Positions 28,445 to 38,057 of a DNA stretch of 64,000 nt are shown in pieces (the stretch's first letter is position 1; the number at the start of each line of letters is the position of its first letter). Origin of the DNA: Candidatus Obscuribacterales bacterium. Its GTDB lineage: Bacteria > Cyanobacteriota > Vampirovibrionia > Obscuribacterales > Obscuribacteraceae. The position numbers and the translations under genes were made by a program. Under the pieces are notes generated by a model that worked only from the letters and a program-made list of their open reading frames with translations, searched no databases and was not told where the DNA came from. The stretch covers positions 1 to 64,000 of the forward strand of contig JARLHI010000057.1 of assembly GCA_031292355.1 (NCBI GenBank), written 5' to 3'.

Positions 28445-28625
28445 ACAGTGGAAACCGCCGCTAGCTGATTATCAGGACTGATTTTACGATCTCTCAATGT
28501 CACTCAACAAAGCCAGCCTGTAAGCAATAGCTGCTGTGCTTGGTAGTTTCAGAAGATTTGACGAACAGATGTCATTATGTTGACAGCCGCACATGCGGCA
28601 AAACTTCTGCCTGGACTCGAGCCTT

Positions 28626-29522
28626 TTACAAAATGCCCAAGACCACCAAGCAAATCCAGTAATAGCAAATGGCGCTGCCAAACAGCAAACTGTCGCCGCG
28701 GTCGAGAAAACCACCATGACCGGGAATGATTGTGCTCGAGTCCTTCATACCTGCGTCACGCTTGAGCAGCGATTCACACAAATCACCCAATTGCGCTCCA
28801 ATTGAAACAATGCCGCCCATCAGGGGCGCCTGCCATAATTTTCCTAAAAATGGATGACAGGCAAAGGCGTAATGATCAGCTGTATAGACGACGAATGTGG
28901 CCCAGAAGATAGACATCAAGAAACCGCCAAGCGCGCCTTCTACAGTCTTTTTAGGACTGACCTGGGGATAGAGAAGGCGCTTGCCAAATTTTTTGCCGAA
29001 ATAATAAGCAAAGACGTCTGTCGCCCAGATGATAAATAAACTCACCCAAACATAAGCGAGTCCGGGCTGCATCAGAGGATTGCTCTGGTAAGTGAAAAAT
29101 TCTGGCGGACAGAGATTGCGTAACAAGACAAGGTGACTGGGCAAAAAGCCAACATAGATAAAACCAAGAATGGTACTTGCTATATCGGCGATGGTGGCCG
29201 GTGGATTTTCGCCGCGAAAAAGCAGACGAAAGAATGAACTACAAATGCCAACGGTGAGCAAAATGGGAAAGTGCTCCACCCCAAAATTCCAGGGCAATTT
29301 CAGCCCAGGCACACCACTGAGACCGGCCACGACAAAAAAAGCGATGATCATCGAACGAATAATCCGAGGCGACGGATTCATGCCCTTGGCCTTGGCCATT
29401 GAAATAAATTCGTTACCGCCAACTACACAAGCAGCTCCCAGCACAAGAGGCAGCCAGATTCCGCCAGCCATGATGCTGGCGGTGGCAATACTGAAAAGAA
29501 GCCAACCGTAGAAAACTCTCAA
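28626..29522 (-). CDS. cdsA: Phosphatidate cytidylyltransferase
   Basis: The 298-residue membrane protein makes CDP-diacylglycerol from phosphatidic acid and CTP, the branch point of phospholipid synthesis. The family signature S..KR....KD...(I)PGHGG..DR is complete as SLLKRDAGMKDSSTIIPGHG followed by GFLDR. Eight or so membrane helices cover most of the chain. It is transcribed with yibE/F and ruvB in the same direction, with a 127-base gap, so it may have its own promoter. There is nothing unusual in length (family 265-300). Confidence 0.95.
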   Translation of the reverse strand: MRVFYGWLLFSIATASIMAGGIWLPLVLGAACVVGGNEFISMAKAKGMNPSPRIIRSMIIAFFVVAGLSGVPGLKLPWNFGVEHFPILLTVGICSSFFRLLFRGENPPATIADIASTILGFIYVGFLPSHLVLLRNLCPPEFFTYQSNPLMQPGLAYVWVSLFIIWATDVFAYYFGKKFGKRLLYPQVSPKKTVEGALGGFLMSIFWATFVVYTADHYAFACHPFLGKLWQAPLMGGIVSIGAQLGDLCESLLKRDAGMKDSSTIIPGHGGFLDRGDSLLFGSAICYYWICLVVLGIL

Positions 29523-29649
29523 ATGAGTGAGCCTCGAACCCCTTATATCGGGTAGTCACTACCTGCAAGAACTCAGGCGCGAACTCTTGCCTGCTTCAAC
29601 GAGTAAAGATCGAATAGGCAGCAACTGACGATATGGTATCGCATAACGG

Positions 29650-30822
29650 TCAATTCGCTAACTTTTTGGCAGACATCAATTTAGACGCCGCAAACGCCGT
29701 CAGAGGAATCGTACAAACCAACCCCAAACTGCCGCTTAGGGCAGATGCAATCTCAGTTGCCACGAGATCGAGATTAAGCAGTTTTGCGCTCGGCGTTTGA
29801 GAAGCAAGAAGTAGCAAAGGCAAAGCGCTGCCAGTGTAGGCGAGAATCAAAGTATTGGTCATCGTGCCCATAATGTCTCGGCCGACATTCATGCCAGATT
29901 CGTAGAGTTCGCTCGCGGTAAGGACCTGCCCCGTTTTTGCTACCTCTGAAACGGCTGAAGCAATCGAGACGCCAACGTCCATAATTACTCCAAGCGCTCC
30001 TATCAGCATGCCAGCCGCAAGCAAACCACTAAAGAAACTGAGCGGTTGCCCAATCATCGAGCCACGCAAGATTTGCGCTTCCTCGCTAGAAAGACCAGTC
30101 AAGGGAGCCATTTGAATGACAATTTGAGCGGCGATGCCGGCAACGATGACACCGCCTACAGTGCCAATCACCGCAGCTAGTGCTTTTTTAGAGAAACCAG
30201 CAATAAAAAGCATGCTCGCTGTTGTAGAAGCCAGGCAGATAAGTACAGCAGCGAGCAATGGGCTAAAACCGCTCAGACTTAAAGGCAACAAAACAAACGC
30301 TATAAGTAAGACACTGGACACAAGTCCGGCGAGACTCTTTAGACCGTGTTTGCCACCAAAAAATAAAAATACCGCAAGAAAAATCAGTCCTAACCCGTAA
30401 ATAACTGGTGCGCGATTGTAGTCTGAAATATTTACTTCGGGCTTTGCTCCGCTTTCCGTCACTACAGACAAAACGACGTCGCTGCCGGGTTTGACGACTA
30501 CATTGTAGGCGGGATTATCACCAAGTTCATTTGTAATGGCAAAACGCTTACCCTTAAGCGGTCCCTCGGTCACTTCCACTGTCATTTGCTGCTGGTTGCT
30601 AACCATACCGGTGCCATTGAGCAGAGATTTGTTGATTGTGGTATCACCAAGAAAAATTACATGTCCAGTGACAAATTGTTCGTCAATTTTGTTATTGATG
30701 CCAACCGTTGTGTGCGCAGCTTTTAATTGCGCATTTGTATCTGAATGAGCAGCCCGAGCCGATCCAAGAGATGAGATCAGCAACAAAAAAAGCAAAACTA
30801 AACCGGAGCGCGTCTCTTTCAT
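29650..30822 (-). CDS. YibE/F-like membrane protein
   Basis: The 390-residue product has a signal-like N-terminus (LVLLFLLLISSLGSARAA), a soluble domain (about 25-135) and eight or so membrane helices: YGLGLIFLAVFLFFGGKHGL, SLAGLVSSVLLIAFVLLPL, IGTVGGVIVAGIAAQIVIQM and LLAAGMLIGALGVIMDVGVS. The latter two boxes are typical of the YibE/F family of unknown function. Its start codon overlaps the ruvB stop by 4 bases (ATGA), so translation is coupled. Why a DNA repair helicase should be coupled to a membrane protein is not clear from sequence. Confidence 0.87.
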   Translation of the reverse strand: MKETRSGLVLLFLLLISSLGSARAAHSDTNAQLKAAHTTVGINNKIDEQFVTGHVIFLGDTTINKSLLNGTGMVSNQQQMTVEVTEGPLKGKRFAITNELGDNPAYNVVVKPGSDVVLSVVTESGAKPEVNISDYNRAPVIYGLGLIFLAVFLFFGGKHGLKSLAGLVSSVLLIAFVLLPLSLSGFSPLLAAVLICLASTTASMLFIAGFSKKALAAVIGTVGGVIVAGIAAQIVIQMAPLTGLSSEEAQILRGSMIGQPLSFFSGLLAAGMLIGALGVIMDVGVSIASAVSEVAKTGQVLTASELYESGMNVGRDIMGTMTNTLILAYTGSALPLLLLASQTPSAKLLNLDLVATEIASALSGSLGLVCTIPLTAFAASKLMSAKKLAN

Positions 30823-32042
30823 TTATCGTCGCTATTCAAATCTAAATTCAGCTGCAGTGCTTGCATAGCCTGCAGTGCGGCAGGCACAGTTCGATTGAGA
30901 TGACTATATGCAAGAGGTGTCACAGCTCGTCCCCGCGGCGTACGCTGTAAAAAACCATTTTGAATCAAGAAGGGCTCATAAACATCTTCGAGTGTGTCGC
31001 TATCCTCGCCCAGAGTAGCTGCAATTGTTTCGATGCCGACCGGACCGCCATTATAATGGTCGATTAAAATCTGCAAAAAGCGGCGGTCTGTTGGATCGAG
31101 CCCTGATGAATCAATTTGATAAGAAGTCAAAGCCGCAGCTGCAAGCTCCCTATCGACAATCTCTTTGCCCGAATAATGAGCATAATCGCGCACAAGGCGC
31201 ACCAGACGATTAGCGATACGCGGTGTACCTCGAGCACGAGAAGCAACGACTTGCACCGCTTCATCGGTCAACTGAATTCCGAGGATTCCAGCCGTTCTAG
31301 CAACAATCAATCCCAATTCTTCGTGGGTATAAAATTCTAGTCGACAAACAAAACCAAAACGATCTCTCAACGCATTAGAAATCATTCCCGCTTTAGTGGT
31401 TGCGCCAATTAAGGTAAACTTCGGCAAATCCAGACGCATCGTCCGTGTGGCGTGCCCTTTACCAGATGTTAGATCGATAGCAAAATCTTCAATGGCCGGA
31501 TAAAGCAATTCCTCGGCAACGCGGCTCAAGCGATGAATTTCGTCGATAAACAAAACATCATGCGCTTCCAATTGATGCACCAAACCAATAATGTCGCGCG
31601 GTCTTTCAAGACTGGGACCAGAGGTTAGATGAATTTTGGCATTCATTTCATTGGCGATAACACGCGACAGCGTAGTTTTTCCCAATCCCGGTGGTCCATA
31701 AAAAAGCACGTGGTCAAGCGCTTCACCGCGGGATTTGGCAGCTGCAATCGACATTTGCATCATCGCTTTTAAGCGGGTTTGACCGATATATTCCTTAAGA
31801 GTTGATGGTCTTAAAGCGGCGTCATTGCGCAGATCGGCTGCCGTTTCTCCGGCTGACAGAACTGTCGAACGTTTGGCAGATCGTCGCTGCGCATCAGATT
31901 GCTCAAGGCGTGGCTCGGAATCTTTGTTTGAACTCGCTTGCGATTCGGCAACCCTAGCTGTTTCTTCGCGCTCTGAATCTGCGCCCCGCTTTTTTCGGGA
32001 CGTCTTACTACTTTCTTCGCCAAAACTAGGAATAATTGCCAT
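30819..32042 (-). CDS. ruvB: Holliday junction branch-migration helicase RuvB
   Basis: RuvB is the AAA+ motor that with RuvA moves Holliday junctions. The protein has LRPSTLKEYIGQTRLK, Walker A FYGPPGLGKTTLS, Walker B VLFIDEIHRLSR, sensor LIGATTKAGMISNALRDRFG, the arginine finger region TPRIANRLVRLVRDYA and C-terminal winged helix YEPFLIQNGFLQRTPRGR. The N-terminus before the core has about 75 extra residues rich in Ser, Lys, Arg and Glu, compared with 20-30 in E. coli. ATG 32042 (MAIIPSFGEE) is my choice over ATG 32084 because of a GGAG 12 bases before it; the site is not ideal. ruvA is 13 kb away. Confidence 0.95.
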   Translation of the reverse strand: MAIIPSFGEESSKTSRKKRGADSEREETARVAESQASSNKDSEPRLEQSDAQRRSAKRSTVLSAGETAADLRNDAALRPSTLKEYIGQTRLKAMMQMSIAAAKSRGEALDHVLFYGPPGLGKTTLSRVIANEMNAKIHLTSGPSLERPRDIIGLVHQLEAHDVLFIDEIHRLSRVAEELLYPAIEDFAIDLTSGKGHATRTMRLDLPKFTLIGATTKAGMISNALRDRFGFVCRLEFYTHEELGLIVARTAGILGIQLTDEAVQVVASRARGTPRIANRLVRLVRDYAHYSGKEIVDRELAAAALTSYQIDSSGLDPTDRRFLQILIDHYNGGPVGIETIAATLGEDSDTLEDVYEPFLIQNGFLQRTPRGRAVTPLAYSHLNRTVPAALQAMQALQLNLDLNSDDK

Positions 32043-32202
32043 CTCTCTAATTATCTCCAGAATTTCTCGTTTTTCAGCATACATTACGGCTTGAAACGTC
32101 TTAAATGAGAAGGCTTAAATAAGATCAAGGACGGTGTCAGAGAAATCGACGTACCCCTTCAATAATCGAAAAAGTCCGGCCATAGGGCATAATAGGATCG
32201 TT

Positions 32203-34671
32203 ATGGAAAACCAGTCTTCTCAGCAGCCAATACCTCAAATATCCTCGCCAACCGCGATTGCTGCTCCAATTAACAGCGCAGACACCGAACATCATGCTGC
32301 TGTTTTTCAATCCGGCGCGGCTCTTTTAACTTGGTTGTGCATTTGCATAGTCGGCTTCGTGTCACTGGGACTGGCTTTGACCGCCAGACACATATTTGCT
32401 CCTGGTCTAAGAGTCGGAGATAAAATCAGTCACAATCTTCTGGCAACTCATTCCACAATGATTGTGGATGAGATAGCCACGCAGCACGAAATTGAGAAAG
32501 CAAAAACATCCCTGATACCAGTTTTCCGCAAAAACGAAACTCGCAACATTGAATCAGTGACCGCTCTGACAAAAAAGCTGGACTCCATCGCCGAACTGCA
32601 AAAAGCGGGTCTTGTACCACTGCCAGAAACATATGGCCTAACTCCAAACGAGCACCTGCTACTACTTAATTTGGAGCCGTCAGATTTTACAATCATCAAT
32701 TCCAGCGAAAGCGACTCCACTTTCGAACCACTGAAAATTCGCATCTTCAAACAGGGCAGTCAAGGCAATGCAAAAAGCACAAAGCAAGCCATCTTAAAAA
32801 CGATACTTGGACAAAGAAAATATCTCTCTTCACTGCCAGCTGGTAGTTTGCAAAACGAAGAAAAGCTCCTGGCGATCACTTTAAAGCCCTCTGACATTAA
32901 CGCATTTGTCAATCGCGTAAAAATCTCTCAGACGAAACTATGCAAAGTTGTTTCTCGCCTGCCGCTTGAAGAAAGCCAATCTGTGCTGGAAGAAACGGCC
33001 GCTGAATTTCTACCGGATGATATGCCTGTAGCGCTTAAAGCGCCAGCCTCTATTTTGATGGCGCGATCAGCCAAACCGAATCTAGAGATAGATAGCAACG
33101 CTACCTCGTTGAAGGCAGAAAAGCTGACCTCTCAAGTTAAGCCAGTGATGAAACACATTAACGTCGGTCAAGTAATAGTACCCAAAGATCACGTTCTCAC
33201 AGCCAAGGACATCGAAGCAATCGACAGTGTCGGCTTGTCGGACGTCAACCACTGGCCATTAATTCTCAGCCTGTGGTTATCGCTGACAGCAGCGGTGGCT
33301 CTCGTTAGCCTATTTTTATACGCTTATGAGCCAAAACATCTTTTTTCCGCGCCGTCCGTGGCTCTCGTGTTCACTGTTGCTGTTCTCACGTGTCTGGCTG
33401 CAACCACTGTAGGAAGAGTCTACCCGATGTTGGTGCCACTTCCAGCGGTAGCACTTGTGTTGACGATATTTTTCGATCAACGCTTGGCTGTGGCAGTGGT
33501 TGCACCGCTAACGATATTTATGGCCGTTGACAGTCTTGTCGACTTCAACAGCCTCATTGCTTTAGGATTTGGTGCAGGAGCTGCAATCGGTACATATTCA
33601 AGACACCGTCATGCGTTAATGACCTCTGGGATTTTAACTGCATGTGCTCAAGCATTAGGCTATCTCTTGGCAGTCACTGCATTTCCACACGATCCGACAG
33701 TGGTTCTACATTGGAAAATGGTGGCAATGCAATTTGGTGGTGGCATGCTGTCGGCCCTTCTAGCCATCGGCTGTTTGCCATTCTTAGAAAATATCTTCGG
33801 CATGGTCACTCCCTTTAGATTAGCCGAGCTCACTGACGCCGATCAGCCACTATTGAGAAGACTGGAAGAAAATGCACCAGGCACCTATCAACATAGCCTG
33901 GCTGTAGCCAATCTTGCCGAAGCTGGCGCTCGAGCCATTAACGTAGATGTCAATCTAGTACGAGCTGGCGCTTTTTATCACGATATAGGCAAAATGGTTC
34001 GACCGCGTTTTTTCATCGAGAATCAATTAGGAGATAAAAATCCTCACGACACCATGACGCCTGAAGAAAGTCGAGAACGCGTGCTTGCTCATGTTACTGA
34101 TGGCCTCGACCTGGCCAAAGAATATAATCTACCCAAAGCCGTTCAGGACTTCATTCCTATGCACCAGGGAACCTCTTTGATGGCCTACTTCTATCACAAA
34201 GCCTGCGTCAGAGACGGCGTAGATAAAGTAGATCCCAATTTTTATCGTTATCCTGGGCCAAAACCACAGTCCAAAGAAACATCGATTGTTATGCTGGCTG
34301 ATGTTTCAGAAGCGGTGACTCATAGTATGCACGATCCGTCGCAAGCAGAAGTCGAAGCAGCTATCAGTAAAGTATTTACCAATAGATGGGAAGACGGACA
34401 ATTCTCGGAAGCAACGCTCACTTTTGTCGAGTTGGAGAAGGTCAAGATGGCGTTCGTTCATGTATGGAGAACCCTTCACCACGAGCGTCTCAAATATCCA
34501 TCAACGACAACTGGCAAAATGGCTGTGCCTCCCCAGCAAGTACCGCCGACAGTACCTACAAACAGCACGATGGCAACCGTATCAACGACTGGCACCACTC
34601 CATCACCACCATCGAGCGGCGTGCCCGCTTACGATCCAGTAATTAGTCCGCCGACTGACTCGTGCTGTTAG
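32203..34671 (+). CDS. PgpH-like 7TM-HD phosphodiesterase (probable c-di-AMP hydrolase)
   Basis: The 822-residue protein has one N-terminal helix, a large external domain (to about 360, with LKPVMKHINVGQVIV), seven membrane helices and a cytoplasmic HD domain. HD residues are H593-D594 in AFYHDIGKM, further His in HSLAVANLAE and HVTDGLDLAK, and D in MLADVSEAV. This layout (7TMR-HDED, 7TM, HDIG) is that of PgpH, which hydrolyses c-di-AMP in Firmicutes; cyanobacteria have homologues. I chose ATG 32203 (AGGA site five bases away) over GTG 32134. A Pro/Thr-rich tail ends the protein. The gene overlaps rsmD tail to tail by 29 bases. Confidence 0.92.
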   Translation: MENQSSQQPIPQISSPTAIAAPINSADTEHHAAVFQSGAALLTWLCICIVGFVSLGLALTARHIFAPGLRVGDKISHNLLATHSTMIVDEIATQHEIEKAKTSLIPVFRKNETRNIESVTALTKKLDSIAELQKAGLVPLPETYGLTPNEHLLLLNLEPSDFTIINSSESDSTFEPLKIRIFKQGSQGNAKSTKQAILKTILGQRKYLSSLPAGSLQNEEKLLAITLKPSDINAFVNRVKISQTKLCKVVSRLPLEESQSVLEETAAEFLPDDMPVALKAPASILMARSAKPNLEIDSNATSLKAEKLTSQVKPVMKHINVGQVIVPKDHVLTAKDIEAIDSVGLSDVNHWPLILSLWLSLTAAVALVSLFLYAYEPKHLFSAPSVALVFTVAVLTCLAATTVGRVYPMLVPLPAVALVLTIFFDQRLAVAVVAPLTIFMAVDSLVDFNSLIALGFGAGAAIGTYSRHRHALMTSGILTACAQALGYLLAVTAFPHDPTVVLHWKMVAMQFGGGMLSALLAIGCLPFLENIFGMVTPFRLAELTDADQPLLRRLEENAPGTYQHSLAVANLAEAGARAINVDVNLVRAGAFYHDIGKMVRPRFFIENQLGDKNPHDTMTPEESRERVLAHVTDGLDLAKEYNLPKAVQDFIPMHQGTSLMAYFYHKACVRDGVDKVDPNFYRYPGPKPQSKETSIVMLADVSEAVTHSMHDPSQAEVEAAISKVFTNRWEDGQFSEATLTFVELEKVKMAFVHVWRTLHHERLKYPSTTTGKMAVPPQQVPPTVPTNSTMATVSTTGTTPSPPSSGVPAYDPVISPPTDSCC

Positions 34672-35227
34672 GATCGTCGCTTGGTGATGTCTTCAACCGA
34701 AAAAAAGTAAGTCCCGAAGAGCCGTAATAACGCTGGTCATATTGCTCCAAACGCTTTAAGTCTTTGGGAAAATCATAACCGCGCAAATGCTCGACGATGA
34801 GAACGCCGTCGTCGGCGAGAAGATCGTATTTGTCGACAATCTCTACAGTGTTGCGGCCAAAAGGACTCTTATAGGGCGGGTCGGCGTAAATAATGTCAAA
34901 AGATTTAGGCTGCATCTTTGGCAATGTCACTCTGAAATTGCCGACTTCAAAAACCGCTCTATACTTGAGTTTACGGAGGTTGGTCTCGATTGTCCGAATT
35001 TGCTTAATGGCCTCTTCAACAATCGTAAGACTTTTGGCGCCTCGACTAATTGCCTCTATTCCCATCAGCCCGCTTCCGGCAAACACGTCTAAAAAGCGAG
35101 CATCCTCGACTTTATGTCCCAAAATGTTAAAAAATGCCTGTCGCATTTTTGAAGCTGTTGGTCTGACCGCCGGGTCATCTGAAACACTAATAATTCTGCC
35201 GCGGTCTTGGCCGCCTGTAATTTTCAT
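34643..35227 (-). CDS. rsmD: 16S rRNA (guanine966-N2)-methyltransferase RsmD
   Basis: The 194-residue protein is a class I methyltransferase. It begins MKITGGQDRGRII, has RPTASKMRQAFFNILG (RNA binding), the SAM motif FLDVFAGSGLMGIEAIS and the catalytic DPPY box in DIIYADPPYKS. It modifies the small-subunit rRNA and is a common housekeeping enzyme. The C-terminal 15 residues (SDDPNSTSQSAD) are disordered and lie in the overlap with the convergent phosphodiesterase gene. Confidence 0.95.
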   Translation of the reverse strand: MKITGGQDRGRIISVSDDPAVRPTASKMRQAFFNILGHKVEDARFLDVFAGSGLMGIEAISRGAKSLTIVEEAIKQIRTIETNLRKLKYRAVFEVGNFRVTLPKMQPKSFDIIYADPPYKSPFGRNTVEIVDKYDLLADDGVLIVEHLRGYDFPKDLKRLEQYDQRYYGSSGLTFFRLKTSPSDDPNSTSQSAD

Positions 35228-35383
35228 AAGCTAAACGTTGAATAGGCTGGGGTTCTTGAGCTTTATCAGAGAGCGCCTACTGCCTTATAGAACAATAATT
35301 TGTCTCGGGGAAAGCGTAATACACTGTCTTTTGGCAGGAAACGAGCATGGTACCATGAGGTTTCCCGCTTTTTAGAGAAATAT

Positions 35384-36205
35384 ATGTCTGCCAGACGAAT
35401 TGCCCGCGAATTAGCTGTGATCGTCATGCCTCAGCTGCCCAAGAGTCCAGAGAAGTTATCGGCGATCGATTTAGAAGAATTAGCTGCTAAAGCTGTTCAC
35501 ATGCTGCGTGATAATGCCAAACATGTTCTGGCCGACGTTGATTCGTTCCTCGCCAAGGGCTCGACCGAATTGAACGAAATCGAATTCGACCATCCCGCTA
35601 ACGCGAAAAACGTCCACTCAGAAGACATGGTTCCGGTAAAACTAACTACCGGCCAATTGAAAGAACAGATTGAAAATTTAGAACGCGCATTAAATATGGT
35701 GGCAGAAGCCCTGGACATACCAGACATGGTATTAAGCACAGGACGCACAGCCTTTGATATTAACTGCAGACATTGCGGTCAAAATACGACTGCTTACATG
35801 GATCGTCCAGAGAAATCTGATGTGCAGGAGTTCTTTGTCAGGCTCGTCAGCACATACAACGAACATCGAAGTGAAATCGATGAATTTATAAAAAATGCCA
35901 GAGCCAAATGGAATGTCGACAGAATGGTTTCAATCGATCGCGACATCCTGCGTCTTGCATGTGCTGAAGCGCTCTATATGACAGATGTTCCGTTGCGAGT
36001 CTGTTTCAGTGAAGCCGTTGAATTGTGTCATCGCTTTGCCGACGAAAAAGCAGCCAAGTTCATTAATGGAATTCTCGGCGATTTGTCGAAGCAGGCTGGT
36101 TATTTCAGAGCAAACGGTAAATTTGCCGAAAATCTCGATGCACTTCCTGAAATCGAAGATTTTGAAAATGTCGAAGAGACAGATAGTAAGCCAGTTAAAC
36201 GCTAG
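35384..36205 (+). CDS. nusB: Transcription antitermination protein NusB with extended ends
   Basis: NusB binds boxA RNA with S10 for rRNA antitermination. The N-terminal MSARRIARELAVIVMPQLPK and the C-terminal IDRDILRLACAEALYMTDVP, INGILGDL match NusB. The frame is open from ATG 35300, but the conserved protein begins at M29, ATG 35384, so I place the start there (273 residues). Between the two NusB halves lies an insert (about residues 45-155) with C128-R-H-C131, a lone CxxC pair. Cyanobacterial NusB is usually about 200-210 residues. The tail (Glu/Asp-rich, about 35 residues) is extra too. ftsY follows after 41 bases. Confidence 0.9.
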   Translation: MSARRIARELAVIVMPQLPKSPEKLSAIDLEELAAKAVHMLRDNAKHVLADVDSFLAKGSTELNEIEFDHPANAKNVHSEDMVPVKLTTGQLKEQIENLERALNMVAEALDIPDMVLSTGRTAFDINCRHCGQNTTAYMDRPEKSDVQEFFVRLVSTYNEHRSEIDEFIKNARAKWNVDRMVSIDRDILRLACAEALYMTDVPLRVCFSEAVELCHRFADEKAAKFINGILGDLSKQAGYFRANGKFAENLDALPEIEDFENVEETDSKPVKR

Positions 36206-36246
36206 GTAGTCAGTACCGATAACGTTTTTAGGAGTGGCGTTCAACC

Positions 36247-37311
36247 ATGAGTGAAGACAGTCCAAACGAAAATCAAAGACCCGGATTCTGGGGGTCGACG
36301 ATCAATCGCCTCAAAGCTGCGCTTGATAAAACAAAAACGGCAGTGGTTGGCGGTGTTCTGGAAGAAACGGCTGCGACAACTGAGAATCAATCACTATCGC
36401 CAACCGAAAGTGTCGTCGACAACTTGGCTCAAAGCGCAAGCTCGATTGCAAGTAAAACTGTAGTTGCCACTAAGGCGCCTCCCGTCGATATAGACGAGGA
36501 TTATCTCGAAAATTTAGAAGAAAAACTGATTCGCGCCGATCTCGGGCTTGCCACCGCCGAATCACTTGTTCAGCACCTGCGCAAAGAATCAAAGACAAAA
36601 AAGTGGACCTCATGGGACGTCGAAGATTTCTTGAAAAAGGAGTTTGCAGCGACCCTTGCTTCTGAAGCTGATTCGAAATTGAAATTCGAAAACGGTAAAT
36701 TGAATATCTATATGGTCGTCGGCGTCAATGGTACCGGCAAGACAACGAGCATCGGCAAATTGTCGTGGCGCTTCAAATCAGAAGGACGCAAGGTTCTAAT
36801 GGCAGCGGCCGACACATTTAGAGCAGCCGCCGAGTCACAACTGGAAATCTGGTCCGAGCGCGCTGGCGTTGACATTGTCCGATTGCCTGACGGCTCAGAT
36901 CCTGGCGCCGTCGTTTTTCAAGCGATCAAGAGAGCTAAAGAAGAAGGATACGACAGCCTTGTCATTGATACAGCCGGTCGCTTGCACAACAAAGCAAACC
37001 TGATGGCGGAATTGAAAAAGGTCCGCTCTGTCATTGAAAAAAATGCTCCAGGAGTGCCTCTGGAGGCGCTACTAGTGCTGGATGCGTCGACCGGTCAAAA
37101 CGGTTTGCAGCAAGCCAAAGTTTTTACTGAAGCCTGTCCATTAACTGGCGTGATACTGACGAAGCTCGATGGCTCTGCCAAAGGTGGTGTCGTATTCAGT
37201 ATCGCTCGCGAACTACAAATTCCAGTCAAACTAATTGGGCTGGGCGAAAAAATCGATGATTTGCGTGATTTTGAGCCGGCCTTGTTTGTTGAAGCACTGT
37301 TTCAACATTGA
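36247..37311 (+). CDS. ftsY: Signal recognition particle receptor FtsY
   Basis: The 354-residue GTPase receives ribosome-SRP complexes at the membrane. It has a short acidic/variable A domain (1-75), then N domain (about 78-140), and G domain motifs [60 protein letters not shown] and [11 protein letters not shown]. The A domain is much shorter than in E. coli (about 200) but similar to Gram-positive forms. It follows nusB on one transcript, an arrangement known from cyanobacteria. Confidence 0.97.
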   Translation: MSEDSPNENQRPGFWGSTINRLKAALDKTKTAVVGGVLEETAATTENQSLSPTESVVDNLAQSASSIASKTVVATKAPPVDIDEDYLENLEEKLIRADLGLATAESLVQHLRKESKTKKWTSWDVEDFLKKEFAATLASEADSKLKFENGKLNIYMVVGVNGTGKTTSIGKLSWRFKSEGRKVLMAAADTFRAAAESQLEIWSERAGVDIVRLPDGSDPGAVVFQAIKRAKEEGYDSLVIDTAGRLHNKANLMAELKKVRSVIEKNAPGVPLEALLVLDASTGQNGLQQAKVFTEACPLTGVILTKLDGSAKGGVVFSIARELQIPVKLIGLGEKIDDLRDFEPALFVEALFQH

Positions 37312-37315
37312 GCCA

Positions 37316-38032
37316 TTACGCACGATGAAATGCAGCGATGGAGGCTTGGCGCAAACGGGCGTCCGCACCGTCGCCCTCGTCAGTCCAATAGCCGTCAGGA
37401 AAAACCAAAGGTGTAGGAGTATCGAGCGCCTCCACAATACGCCCCACTTCCTGTCTGAGACTATTCACTTCGTCCTGCATTCCAATTGCGTCGCCAGCGT
37501 GCTGCAACATCACTTCAAATGAGTCAAAATCAGATGAGACATCGTGACCTGGATGAAAACACGTGAGGTTCCCGAAATCAAACGGGAACAAAGTTCGAAC
37601 GGCCGCAATGTCGTAAACAGTGCCAGCAATGAGCTCTGGTAGTTGGCTATCATTGTATTCACGCACGGACGTAGCCAGGCAAACGCGAAAAGCCCCAGCG
37701 GCATTGCGTGCCGAGGGGGCGATCTTGAGTCCACATATCGATTGCTCTATTGCCCTGTTCCGAAGAAAGCTAATGGCTGTGTCGATTTCGTTCCGCCGAG
37801 CCTTAACGTGCCTTAAACTTCCACACCTCCACCCATTCATTTTTTCAAAGGCACCTGCAATAGCGGCGAGGTCGGCGTCCCGTTTTTGTAATGGATGCAG
37901 CGAACGCTCTGCAAAGACGCGTATTGCTCCTTCGCAAAACGGCTGAAGCGTGTGCACTTGACCAAAAAGTATCGCCCAAAGAGCGTCAACGCGTTGACCC
38001 ACTAGACTGCGGGTGATTTCCAATTTAGTCAC
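37316..38032 (-). CDS. Uncharacterised protein
   Basis: This 238-residue product has no recognised domain or signal peptide. It is mostly helical in appearance: ALWAILFGQVHTLQPFCEGAIRVF near the N-terminus and DEVNSLRQEVGRIVEALDTP near the end. Cys residues are scattered, without metal-site spacing, and His are few. It converges with ftsY (5-base gap) and lies 25 bases before the acyl-CoA synthetase stop on the same strand. The frame is long and open with no overlapping gene, so it is likely real, but I cannot name its role. The residues YNDSQLPELIAGTVYDIAAV look conserved in style. Confidence 0.6.
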   Translation of the reverse strand: MTKLEITRSLVGQRVDALWAILFGQVHTLQPFCEGAIRVFAERSLHPLQKRDADLAAIAGAFEKMNGWRCGSLRHVKARRNEIDTAISFLRNRAIEQSICGLKIAPSARNAAGAFRVCLATSVREYNDSQLPELIAGTVYDIAAVRTLFPFDFGNLTCFHPGHDVSSDFDSFEVMLQHAGDAIGMQDEVNSLRQEVGRIVEALDTPTPLVFPDGYWTDEGDGADARLRQASIAAFHRA

Positions 38033-38057
38033 AATCTTTAAGGTCTCCGCCTGTCGA

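Noticed and set aside
28484-28717. 77-codon minus-strand frame after cdsA
   Set aside because: It overlaps the cdsA end in another frame, and has no ribosome site or motif.
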